Assembly (NCBI GenBank): GCA_022836615.1
Contig: MU405259.1
Coordinates: forward strand, 186,001-250,000
Direction: 5' to 3'
DNA from: Annulohypoxylon bovei var. microspora
Taxonomy: Eukaryota > Ascomycota > Sordariomycetes > Xylariales > Hypoxylaceae
DNA length: 64,000 nucleotides
How positions within the stretch are numbered: the first letter of the stretch is position 1; each line of letters opens with the position of its first letter. The notes beneath the pieces are model-generated. The model did no database searches. It had not been told where the DNA came from and saw nothing but the letters and a program-made list of their open reading frames with translations. Made by a program: the position numbers and the translations under genes. This document shows positions 1 to 10,240 of this stretch, piece by piece.

Positions 1-248
1 GCCTATATCTAACCCAGTCATCATCTAGGCTTCGTCGCTAAAAAGAATTCCCCCCACCAGAAAACAAAAGGCGTGTGTATTCCGGAAAACTCCTTGGTGG
101 CCCGGGGAAAAAATGAAAGCAACGCTGTGTTATGCCGCAAAAAGTGCGACCATGAAAATCAATCGCTGAATATGTCGCTGAGAAACGCGTCGAGAGTGTC
201 AAAGGTCGACGGCGCTTGATGGTTTCCAGAAATCTCTGGCTGTGAGGT

Positions 249-518
249 TTATAGCAAAACCTCCATCACCCACTCCCTGGGGATGTATCCCAACTCTCGG
301 TTGGCGTTCATAACATACATCCACGCTATAAGAATATCCTCATTAGCTTATTGTTTTACAACCATAGGGGATAGAGATTGGGCTATCGTACCTTCGTAGC
401 CACGCCAAACTACGTAGAGTGTCTCTCCCATCCGTACAGAGAGCTGATGGTCGTGCTCTTTGGTAAAGTTACCACACGCAATGACGCGTGGGTACTTTGG
501 GTCGATTCCCTCCGGCAT
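249..518 (-). CDS. Stand-alone SH3-domain small protein (67 aa, 2 exons)
   Basis: Exon 1 runs 518-392 and exon 2 325-249; the 66-nt intron has a GTACGA donor, a GCTAAT branch point and a TATAG acceptor. The spliced product is 67 residues and is almost entirely one SH3 fold. Visible SH3 hallmarks are the ALYDY-like start (VIACGNF), the RT-loop acidic pattern with ELS equivalent (EHDHQLS), a VGETLYVV strand equivalent, the binding-surface Trp just after the splice junction (AWMYV), and the closing GYIPREWV motif. SH3 domains bind proline-rich peptides, so an adaptor role is inferred; no catalytic part is present. Without splicing the frame closes after about 50 codons and loses the second half of the fold. 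A longer form with an upstream exon cannot be excluded. Confidence 0.72.
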
Positions 519-1416
519 GGTGATGAGTGGTGGTTGCTGACGACCTTTTAGTCGAGATATTTATGTTCAAGTTTTGTTCTTGAAGTGTTGCTAAGGTGCT
601 GAAGTCTTATCGAGGCGTTTTTATTGTATTGTGGTTAGGGAAGCGTTAGAGTGGTGGTTTAAGAGTATTAGAAGTGAGGTTGTCTTGGCTTTTTAGACTC
701 TTGTGGTTGTTAAATCAGATTCGATCCGAACGAGAGGGCGCCAGGTTAAATAGTAAACTGGCTGCGCTGTCTCTATAGCCTCATTATGGAGGACGGACCA
801 TTTTGCTAACCCATTGCCTGAAATTTTCTGGGTTCACAGTAGAACACCAGTGCGCCGTCTCTTAGGAAAGGAGTATCCAGCATACTCTAGCTGTACCCAT
901 TCAGTGCAAACAAGTGCTCTATGTGTTTCAAGTAGGAGGAAACTATTTTGTAGAAAGAAATTCCAAATAGTTCACCTACGAGTTACATAATCTCATATCT
1001 ATAAAAGTTTGGGTAAAAGGCACGGGGCTTCTACAGCCCTATGTGTTAATGATTGCGTTGAAGAAGTTCTATACTGTTTCAAGATGTGAAACTGGTAGTC
1101 TATGAGTCTAAGGAACTATGGACACTGTTAAGGCTAAATATGAATTAAGAATTTAGGGAAACTTGTCTCAGTTTGTGTTTGTTACGCTCTAGTTAGCAGT
1201 TTGTAACTTTCCAAGCCTTTATAGGCCTTGCTTGCACTAATTGTAAAAGTGACACTGTGAAATCAATATTTCTCTTGCTACCTGATTCCCAAATACCAAT
1301 CATAACTACCTCTAACGCCTTTCAACAACTTGAAACCACCTAGTTTTCAAACTAAAAGTTTTCCTAATGATTACCTAATTACATCAGTCTTCCAACTCAG
1401 GTCACTTATACAGAGA
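519..1416. other. Intergenic region, upstream of the SH3 gene
   Basis: No coding frame with intron-exon structure was found on either strand. The 200 bases next to the SH3 start presumably hold its promoter; the rest is AT-rich with no repeat that I can recognise until the mobile element begins. Confidence 0.5.
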
Positions 1417-1772
1417 TACCGCCTTTTTTTGAATATTCTGCGTTCGTGGAGACCCACTTTTAAGCACGTTATACCTATTACAGCTAGCGTAAGCGTGAGG
1501 CTCTACTAATTCTAATATCAAGAGGAATCCGATAAGAAATGATAAGATGATTAGTAAGAATTTAGTAAGAAATTGATAACTTATCTTTAAGGGGCTATTG
1601 GCTGCTGATTTTTAGCGTGGCTTGGCATGATTAGGAAAAATTTTCAATAGAAAGAGTGGGGACAGTTTAATCAGGTGTTGTTGAATGAACCCCAGGTTTT
1701 ACTAACTCAATAAAGCTAAAGCCATTTTAAAGTGGGGCACCACGAACGCAGAATATTCAAAAAAAGGCGGTA
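1417..1772. mobile_element. Non-autonomous Tc1/mariner-type MITE (356 bp)
   Basis: The two ends are perfect 33-bp inverted repeats (1417-1449 and 1740-1772), each starting with TACCGCC and holding GAATATTCTGCGTTCGTGG. Similarity continues inward with mismatches for about 15 bp (CCCACTTT on both sides). The outermost bases are TA on both sides, as expected for a TA target-site duplication of the Tc1/mariner (Fot1/pogo) superfamily. There is no reading frame for a transposase inside, so the element would need a transposase from elsewhere. Family assignment rests only on the TA ends and size. Confidence 0.8.
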
Positions 1773-2670
1773 GAAGCCGAATCAAAGGGACAGGGATAAC
1801 TATCAGCCTTGCATTCTGTGGCTGAGATATTAATATTTAATTGGCCAATTGTAGCAGTCCAATGGCAGCCTTCTTGAGCGACACGTTGAGGCGTAATGAC
1901 GATTCAGTGGCTGAAGGGATAGGGTGCTATGACATATTTTCTCTCTCATATTAGCTTGTTAGGGTCATTTTTATTGAATTTCATTGAGCCATTCCGCCAT
2001 AAACGTGTATATCTGTATGCCGTACAACACGACCACAACCAAACAGGTCATATCTTATTATTAGATTTTTCAACATCTGACAAACTAGCGATTATTTTTT
2101 CTTTTTCTGTTTCGCATCGAACCACGGTATATACCTTTTTTTTCTGGAGGCGCATCGGTACTTATCTGATTATTCCCTCTGGCGTTGAAGCCCAACGAGT
2201 CATTGGGATCTCCGTTGCGATCAAAGACGTTTCGTTTCGTTCTTTTTCCGTCAGAGTCACATTCTGCATATCTCATATCTACATATCTTAGAGAGAACAG
2301 AGGACAGACATAGGGTTTTATAATTCCGGATCGTCGCTTTCTGATACTTACCTACCTGCCTACTCACTTAATTTGTCGCATCGTGACTTAGATATCTACG
2401 GAAATACCTACTCGAGTCTTGAGGTAATCTAAAGTTGAACCCTTACGTCGTCGCTTCGGTTGCTGCAAGCAGTTTCAGTGGTAAGTGCTTTCATTCATCA
2501 AGGTTCTTATCTGTTACCTGCTTTTATGCCGGAATGGTGCACGACGGTGGATCGATCTCTTTGGACTCGGTCAACCAATGCCACTTTAGAGACACACCAC
2601 ATAGGTCTTCATTAATGTTTTCCTACTACTATTTTCTCCAATTTACTTGCGTGAGATCGAGTTATTCACA
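1773..2670. other. Intergenic region and 5' leader of the hydrolase-phosphatase gene
   Basis: No convincing gene; the open frames here (for example 1929-2291) are low complexity and lack splice or family signals. A GTAAGT-like donor near 2480 could belong to a 5'UTR intron of the downstream gene, but I cannot fix an acceptor. Confidence 0.4.
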
Positions 2671-4833
2671 ATGTCTTCATCCGACGCAGCCTCATCTTTA
2701 TTAAGGGCCAGACCTCTTGTCTTCGGCCTCACAATCGCTCTGGGGAGTGCATGGTATCTTGGTCGACGAATGGCCAAGACCCGAGCCGACGGGCCCGATT
2801 CGAAAGATGCGGACGCCACAGACCCCGCGCTCCTTCGGAAGCACTCCGAAATAGTGTCTTACACAGCTAACCGGAGTGGCATCACTTACCCCGGTATCCG
2901 GGTCTTCTATCGTCGTCATCCGAAAGCGGACGAGTTACCTCGGGACCCGGCACCGCTTCCTTTGTTGGTGTTCATCCACGGCCTTGGGGGATCCGTTGCG
3001 CAGTTTAATCCTCTTCTCACTAGTCTCGTTAATTCCGCGTCTTGCCTGGCTGTCGATTTACCTGGTTGCGGGCTCTCCCAATTTGCGCCGACGTCTTGGG
3101 ACGCATATACGACGGATGCCTTGACGGACTTACTCGAGACCATTATTGATGGTTATCGAGAGAAGGACCAGGGAATCGTTCTAGTTGCCCACAGCATGGG
3201 AACTGCGATTGCCGCTCGTATTGCGAATAGGCAGTCGGCGTATTATTTGCGGCCCCCTTCACATGTGATGGGGCTAGTCGCGATTTGCCCCGTATCCGGA
3301 CCACAGCCACCACGGGTAGTGCGCACTGTTCGTACGCTTCTCTGGATTCCAGATTTCATTTTCAACATGTGGCGGGCTTGGGATAGGCGGGGCGGTCCCG
3401 AGAGTGCTAGTGTTAAACGCTTTGTTGGTCCCGGAGGAGATCTCGAGGCCCGGCAACTTCAAGACAAGTTTAATAGCCAAAGTCGGACACCGGTCTTCCG
3501 TCGAATGGCGTGGGGAGCATTACCCACAAATTTCATCGATGGGAAACCAGTCGGAGGGATGTTTGGTGAACCCACTTGGGCTGGCCTCGACATTCCCGTT
3601 TATCTCATCGGCGGCGAGCATGATACTGTCACGCCACCAAAAGAGATGGAAAAAATCCGGAGCCTCCTTGAATCCGCGATAAAACCGGTTGCATTATCCG
3701 GAGGCACCACCTCCGATAAATCGGATTCGGCATCTTCACAGGTTGCCTCCGAGAGTAACCCCCATGTTGATCCGTCTAGCGTCACCGAGGCAAGCGCAAT
3801 TGTAGATGCTGCGGCTCCAGTGAGTACCTCAACCTTACCACGAGCACACATGCCGCAATCGATCGACGCTATCACCGACGAGGACTTTACACGCAAGCAG
3901 CAGCCAACGGCGAACGTAGAAGATAATTATGAGGATCCAACTACACCGAGGGAACAGGACTCCATCGGCGGTATCCCCCCACAGCCGCGACATCCAGCGA
4001 AGATGGTGAAAACTTCATTGCTGCCAGCCGGACATGCTTTGCTTTACATGCCGACCACGGTTCGCACCTTAGCAGGTCTGATAGGTGACTTCATGAATGA
4101 CCATGTCACCGGCCGGTTTTCTCTGTAAGTTTGTGATTTGTATAGTTAACTAGTTCCTAAGTATGTGATTGGATTAACGTATTTCAAATAGGGGGTGGCA
4201 ATTGCAGTATCTGTCTCGTGATGGCAAGTGGGATGTCAAGAATCTCGTCAAATGGAAAAGCGTCAAGCCTGTCAGTGAGCCCATCGGCGGCGTGTTCCGC
4301 GCGATGAAGACCTTGCGCGAGGTCGACGAGGAACACTCTCCTAAAGTATTCGCGGCTAATTGGTATGCTTCCTTCATCCCCATCCCCTATTCACACCCCA
4401 CGAGCCCCACACTAATTCTTCCGCAAGGGGACACATCATCAAGGACATCGTCGACATCAGCCACGCGGACCCGGTCTACGACCCCAAGAGCTTCGGGGAG
4501 GGTATAAGGTATTACAAGTTCCCGACGGTGTCGAAGATCCCGCCGACCGAGGTCGAGGTAGCCGGCTTCATCAGGCTCGTGGACCGCATCCGCGAGGACC
4601 AGAAGGAGCGCGCCGCCACAGAACCCGGCTGGAGCCCGGATAACGTCATCGGCGTTCACTGCCACTACGGCTTCAACCGCACCGGCTACTTCATCGTGTG
4701 CTATCTGATCGAGAGGTGCGGGTACGGGGTCCGGGACGCGATCGACGCCTTTGCGGACGCGCGGCCTAACGGGATCCGCCACTCGCATTTTCTCGATCGC
4801 TTGTTCGTCAGGTATTCCCGCTTGCACAAGTGA
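2671..4833 (+). CDS. Alpha/beta-hydrolase fused to a dual-specificity phosphatase (676 aa)
   Basis: Three exons: 2671-4124, 4192-4362, 4428-4833. An upstream in-frame ATG at 2647 would add eight residues; I chose 2671 as it follows the leader better. Residues about 14-32 form a hydrophobic N-terminal segment. The alpha/beta-hydrolase domain follows, with oxyanion motif HGLGG (His about 103), nucleophile elbow AHSMG (Ser about 175), the acid in GGEHDTV and the His in LPAGHALL near the end of exon 1. A low-complexity Ser/Thr/Pro insert separates the last two triad parts. Exons 2-3 encode a phosphatase domain with the CX5R loop HCHYGFNRTG (Cys about 620), close to dual-specificity and RNA 5'-triphosphatase-type enzymes. 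Both active sites look intact. The substrate is unknown. Confidence 0.88.
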
Positions 4834-5665
4834 TTGTTTGCCTACTTTCAAGATAGGTAGGTAACCAGGTGCGATTGGATTCGACTTGGAGTTCTCCCGC
4901 TGGGCTTTTTTTTATTCATTTGGTCGACGGGCTCACCGTGGAGTCTGGAATTGGGTTGAAATGGGTTTAGAAGTTATATTAGCAATGGGTCGGGTTTTGA
5001 CTCCTAAGGGTTTTTATATCTGTAAGGCTAGGTATTTATCAAACGCTTGTCCTTCTTGGCAGTATAGGCGTTGACTTAATAGAGGCTTTACTCTGTCTTT
5101 TCTCTTCTTCCCCCTTTTGTGGCGCGTGCGATTTTACAAGTTATAAGCTGACTAACAGCTATAGACGCAAATTACACTACACCACCTATGTAAATGCTGG
5201 AGTATTCTACCAAGTACTATACTCACCTTGACAGATAGATGATGGACTACCTGGGTAGACAAAGGGGCTTGAGCCACATAGAGGTATTCCCTTGCATGTT
5301 TCCTGCATGTTTCCCGCAGTTTAGACATGTTTCACTGAGCATTATGGCTCAATATCACAAATGCAAGTTGATGAAGCTTTTTACAGCAACGCAATATATT
5401 CAGGGTTGCTTACTATCTGCCTAGGCAGACAAACCTGGGGTTTCCTAACTCCTTATGACTTTTCGTACTCCACCTCAACCAAACCAAATGGGTATCACTC
5501 CAAAGCAAGAGTATCCACCTAAGCAGCCTAACGCAACGAGATACCGAGTGAGTCCACGTCTCACTAGACAGACCGGGGTATTATCGAATCACACCCCTTT
5601 CGCCTTTCGCCTTTCGCAATGTATTACCCCAACGCCGGAGAAAGCAAACCACCATCCACCCATCT
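4834..5665. other. Convergent intergenic region
   Basis: The gap lies between the 3' ends of two converging genes. Short open frames on both strands lack any family signal. Presumably both 3'UTRs and terminators lie here; no specific signal is recognisable. Confidence 0.4.
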
Positions 5666-6609
5666 CTAGTCCGACCCCTTAACACTATCCTTGCCCTTGC
5701 CGCCCTTCAGCGGCAGTTCCGGGAGGGTTTCCAGCGCGGCGCGGACGACGCGGCGCCACTGCGCGCGCTCGGCCTCGGCCAGCGCCTCGCGGCCGATCTC
5801 GGGGTCGTCGGACAGCTCGACGGCGGCCAGCGCCTCCTCGCGCGACTTCACGCCCTCCATGTACCGCGCCACCGCCCTCTCGAAGCTGAGCGTCGCGTAC
5901 GGGTTCCCGCCCAGCGTGTCGAGGCCCGCGGCCATGGCGTCGAGCACCTGGAGCACGGGGCGCGAGGGCGTGTCTCTGCCGAGTGGCAAGGCGAGAGAGG
6001 TGGGGGGGAGGCGCTCTTCGAGGCGCGGCGCGCTGCAGAACTCGTAGACTACCTCGACGCGCTGCTTGCGGATGCGCGGCTGCGCCGGGTGCGACGGCTC
6101 CTCGCCGGGCCAGGTCGAGGGCGAGCCGGGGATGCGGAGCAGGGTTGTGGGGAGCGGCAGACATGCCGGCGCGCTGGTGGGCGTGCTGCTCTTGGTGTGC
6201 ATCGAGCGCGTCTGCGAGAAGGGCGTGCGGCTGCTGCCGGCTTGGATGGACGACGGCACGGTCTTGCCTGATGTGGATACCTCCTGGCTGCCTGCTCCGA
6301 CGGCGGCGGTAGCCGGGGCAACGGTGGCCTCGCCGACCTTGCGCGTGTCTTGGGTGATGGTGTCCGTAGGAGGTTGTTTGGCTTCAGTGGTGGTGGGGAG
6401 TGCCTGAGGAGGCGGCATGTAGAGCGCTGGGTTCGGCTGCTCCCAGGCAATCCACGAGGTTGATCGATGTTGGCATGTCTGGCGATCCGTTAGCGATGAC
6501 GTACATAAGCGAGGAATAAATGTTTGAATAATCTAACCGATGCAACGGCAGTAACTCGCATGCCGCGTCGAAGTCCGGCGCGGACGAGTGTAGACGTGAT
6601 GGCACTCAT
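5666..6609 (-). CDS. Predicted mitochondrial protein of unknown function (294 aa)
   Basis: Exon 1 is 6609-6538 (24 codons) and exon 2 6478-5666; the 59-nt intron has a GTTAGA donor, GCTAAC branch point and CCAG acceptor. The first 25 residues are Arg-, Ser- and Ala-rich without acids (MSAITSTLVRAGLRRGMRV...), a typical mitochondrial presequence, followed by SWIAWEQPNPALYMPPP. A Ser/Thr/Pro-rich middle (about 40-130) leads to a conserved-looking C-terminal half rich in helix-forming Ala, Glu and Arg, with RVEVVYEFC and NPYATLSFERAV motifs. I do not recognise the family. Third positions are very GC-rich, so open frames in every other frame are shadows. The stretch upstream of the codon for MPPPQ is recovered only by splicing. 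Confidence 0.75.
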
Positions 6610-7494
6610 GGTGTCAGATTGTGCAGATATTCTTGATGATCGATGCTGGAAGAAAAGATTTGCTCGTGAAGAGAGTTCTGCGTAATGTAACGTAGGTAGC
6701 AGAGAGATAAATAAAAAAACGCGGATTGAACCTTTGCGAATTTGACTTTATCGAGAGGCGCGTGGAAGGTACGAGACAAGGCGTGTTTGCTTAAGAGAAA
6801 GGAGACGAGAACAGCGCATGCACCACCCAACCTTAGCCCTGTCATTGAATTAGAACTGACCAACGACGTGGCTGCTGGATAACGCTAAATCGTTTTAGAA
6901 GGTAGGTATGGATGAGTGCATCTGAACTGGGCAATGACTACATCTGTAAACAGTTGCACATTATACATGTGTGAGTTATTAGACGATACTAACACGGTGA
7001 ATCGCGCTTGTCCGTGTGATTTCACTTCTCCTTTTCAAAACCATCACATAGTAATATTTGGTTTCTTATGATCTAGATATTATTGTTTCAATCGGATGGT
7101 AAATGCGCTTCTGCTCACTGTTACAACATGAAGGTCTCCCTGTTTGTATCGTAGGCTCAAAGATGGCGTCAATGGATCACTTGAGTCTCCATGTATCCAA
7201 TCTTAACCTCACGAAATCTGTTAGTCATGAAGACTATACTAATTTCATTGACAACCAGTATTATTTGTATTTAAGTCAGATGAATATTTGCAATACATTT
7301 GGTCATGCTTCATATGACGAGGGGACTAGTCACCCCCCTTTTACTATTCTCCGCTTTTATCCCCCTTTTCTTCTTCAGATATGATAGTCGTGAGATCTCT
7401 AGTCTACCTTTCCCTAAACAAACTTATAATGAATCATATTCGAGTCACCTTTTGAAACCAGACATACAGAACATGAGAGGGCCAATCTGTTAGT
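6610..7494. other. Intergenic region
   Basis: Upstream of the predicted mitochondrial gene and downstream of the PKS relic. AT-rich; the open frames at 6606-6863 and 7103-7493 have no family signal. Nothing else supportable. Confidence 0.4.
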
Positions 7495-7893
7495 TTACCA
7501 TATTCTACGATTCAAAATAATTTTCTTCATACTAATAGTTTTCTCTCCTTTTGCTATCTCTACGGTATTGTCTTCCTTCGACAACTTGCTTTGCCCAGAT
7601 GCTCCCTCTTCAATCTTCTCCGGACTTGCCTGGCTGGTGATGTCAAATATCGCCCCGTTAGCCTTGAAGAACTTGCTAAACCAATTCCTTAACTCGACGG
7701 CAAGCAATGAGTCTACCCCGTACACGTGAAGAGGCCGGCTGCGATCGATGTTTTCTGGTGTAAGGGATGTAGCCTTAGGTAGTTTCTGTATCAAGGCTTC
7801 AACGACGATGCTAATCCTCTCGCTGCTGGATGATGCGCGGATGAAGTTGCTGGCCCAGTTGCGATAGCTAGTGCCTTCAGCCGGGCTATTTGT
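7495..7893 (-). pseudogene. Relic of a polyketide synthase C-terminal acyl-carrier domain
   Basis: The minus-strand frame from 7893 to the stop at 7495 reads like the last 130 residues of a fungal reducing PKS: a helical linker with EALIQKLPKATSL, then DRSRPLHVYGVDSLLAVELRNW. That contains the phosphopantetheine Ser in the GVDSL signature, followed by the helix preceding the usual FDI motif. Upstream the frame is closed by a stop (894-896 of the 7-kb block, i.e. 7894-7896) and none of the preceding KR, ER, MT, DH, AT or KS domains can be found in the next kilobase. It is therefore a fragment left by deletion or decay, not a gene. It is distinct from the intact PKS at the right edge, whose carrier motif is GMDSM. 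Confidence 0.75.
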
Positions 7894-7896
7894 CTA

Positions 7897-8545
7897 GTAG
7901 TCGCCATCGTATTGCATTAGTCATCTGTAGATAGGGCGTTCGATCAGCCAATCTGGAGGCGTTATTTACTCTTATTACTAAGGTTAGGAAAAGGGGCTAC
8001 CTTACTTACTACTCCCTAACCTCCCCAGCCACCACATCGCCATATAAGCAGTCACCGTTAAAAACACCGGCGAAAATACTGGTAATTCTTAACAATAGGT
8101 CTAAACTCTACAGTTATTACACCAACTACACCAATTGAATCCACGATAGCTTCCAGTTCAATAGGTGTAGTTGTTCCGAGCACTGGCCACGTATTGACGC
8201 AGAGCTACTCAGATTTGGTCGCCCTTTTAATAGTTCTTTTAACGACTCTCGTAGCTTTGAGGATAGACTCTCATATGATGACTAAGAGCTCTCCTGCCGA
8301 AATAGGCGACTCATCTCCAGCGCTATAAATTCTAGGGCTTAATGCACTATAATCCGCTGTAGCCTATAATAACTATAGGTGGCTTTATCGTTAATAACCG
8401 CCATATCGGGTGGTTAAAAAAGTCATCCGCTCAGCGTTTTAAAGTCAGCTAAAAGGTCATGTGATACCCTTATACTTAACCACCACTTATAAGTATCTAT
8501 GTACCTACGTATTAAGCAACCTCATTTCGTTGTCCATCTAAGTGA
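7897..8545. other. Intergenic region with a 17-bp hairpin
   Basis: No coding signal. It holds an inverted repeat, 8123-8139 against 8157-8173, with one mismatch in 17 and a 17-nt loop. The rest is AT-rich, TA-rich sequence that may be decayed repeat. Confidence 0.4.
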
Positions 8546-8584
8546 TAGCCTAGAGAGCGTGTTGCGCCTATTAGACGATCCGCC

Positions 8585-10213
8585 ATGCCCAACTCTAACT
8601 TCGACGACGATAATGAGCATCTGACCGCTGTCACGCAGTCTGCGGTGCAGGATGTCTTCTGGCTTCAAGGAGCGGTTAACCAGATCACCCAGAAACACCA
8701 GCCAGCCTACTTCGTCCCAGTGAGTGGCGATATCGGTGTCAACCCAACCCGGTTCTACCTCATATTCCTCCACGATGGGATCCCGAAAGAATTCAAAGCT
8801 GCCTGGCGTCGACTCGCCAGGGATACTAGGTTGCAAGTCGAGCTTTTATAACCCAGGCGAGGACAAAGTACCGTAATATCCACCGCCGCCGCCGTGATGC
8901 AGGCTCGGCTTGGATCTATTCTGTGCTCCGGCCCTACCAATATTGCGGTGTCTGAATTTGCCGATCGCATCGATAGTGTCTTAACTTCAGTATGCGCACG
9001 CTGTAATCAAGGCAAGGCACAGTACGATATGAACCGTAAGCGCCACAAGCTCGTCGCGCGTGCGTACAAAGTCACGGACGAGATTGACGCTGTCTTAGCT
9101 CTATTGAGGAAGTCCGGCGGCAGTGATAGCGCGATTCAGAACAAGCGGCCGGCCTCGTTATCTAATTGGAGGCAGAAATACAAGGAATCAGGCATCGACA
9201 CTGTAGACAAGATCACTGGTATCCTGAAGGCACTGTTTGCCCTTGTTGATATGCTGTGCACGACGTCTGCCATGTCGGAAAACGTCAAGCCATATGCTTG
9301 GTGGAAGGCTAATGTGGCTAAGGGCATCGCTGTCAATGAGGCTGCTAACATGCACCGTGCCGACCTTTATTGCTTATGGGGCAACACCTTACTTCAGTGC
9401 TTTCTTGCGGGCGACCCCAATCAGCTATCTCCGGCGCCGGCGTTGTTGGCAGAGAAAGGAAAAGATACCACAGGGAGCCTCCTGAATCGCTTCGCCGTAA
9501 CTGGCAAGATACCAGCCTTGGAACCCTTCCAGGCGTCCGGCATGCCAGTTTTTCGCCTCTGGGTCCAGTTGCGAATGGCCAAGGGCTTGTTCGACATGGT
9601 CTCGGAGACGATTCACGACGCGCCCGCCAAATACCACGAATGCTGCAACATCGACAATGGATGGTTCAAAGATGGCCGTGAGCTAGAGTCGTACATCACG
9701 AAGACGTGCCCTAGTGTGTCTGCTTCTGCGAAGGACAAGCTCAGTCCCCTTTTCATCCACTGCGAGGGCACTAAGGTCTCCGTCGACAAGATCACCAGTT
9801 CCAAGAAAAGCTACGACCAAGTAACAGTTGCGCTCGACTTCGTCGCCGATCTAGTCCGAACTACGGAAGTGAAAGCCTCCCGAGCTATTATCCTCGCCCC
9901 GTACGCCGCTAACGTCAAGCTAATCCAGAAGCTCCTCAAACCCCGAAAATACACGGATTCGCTATCGGGCATGGATCAGCCGTCAACTATCGACGGCTAT
10001 CGGGGCCAAGAGAAAGATATCACAATTATTGTGATGGGCCCGCGCGCGGGATTCCCAGGCCCTGGCTGAATGTCCGACAAGCAGCGGCTGAATGTCCTTC
10101 TCACACGTCAAAGATGTGGGCTGGTCATTGTCGGGGACATCAATGTGCCCGGGTTTATGGAAGGCCTGGAACGCAAAAAAAAAGAAAGCAAAAAGATAAA
10201 AAGAAAAAGATAA
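8585..10213 (+). pseudogene. Decayed SF1 (UPF1-like) helicase
   Basis: A single frame runs from 8585 to 10213, interrupted only by TAA at 8849-8851 and TGA at 10067-10069. After the first stop, RRGQSTVIST sits where Walker A (GxGKST) is expected. Then come motif Ia (CSGPTNIAV), motif II as VNEAAN (DEAA expected), motif III as GDPNQLSPA (QLPP expected), motif V (TIDGYRGQEKDITI), and after the second stop motif VI (LNVLLTRQRCGLVIVGD). Both stops can be explained by C:G to T:A transitions (CAA to TAA, TGG to TGA), as can D-to-N and P-to-S in motifs II and III. The Walker A Lys is also lost. This cannot make an active helicase. The end runs into a Lys-coding A-rich tract. The NFX1/UPF1-like group is an inference from motif spacing. 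Confidence 0.8.
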
Positions 10214-10240
10214 AAAGAAAAAAAGAAAAAGAAAGCAAAA
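10172..10240 (+). repeat. A-rich purine microsatellite
   Basis: Nearly pure A/G tract built from AAAAAGA/AAAAGAT-like units, overlapping the end of the helicase relic. It is followed directly by a tRNA-like stretch (see findings). Confidence 0.8.

Noticed and set aside
5685..6450. Several long open frames on both strands
   Set aside because: They are shadows of the GC-rich third codon positions of the mitochondrial protein gene; low complexity (Arg/Ala/Pro) and no family signal.
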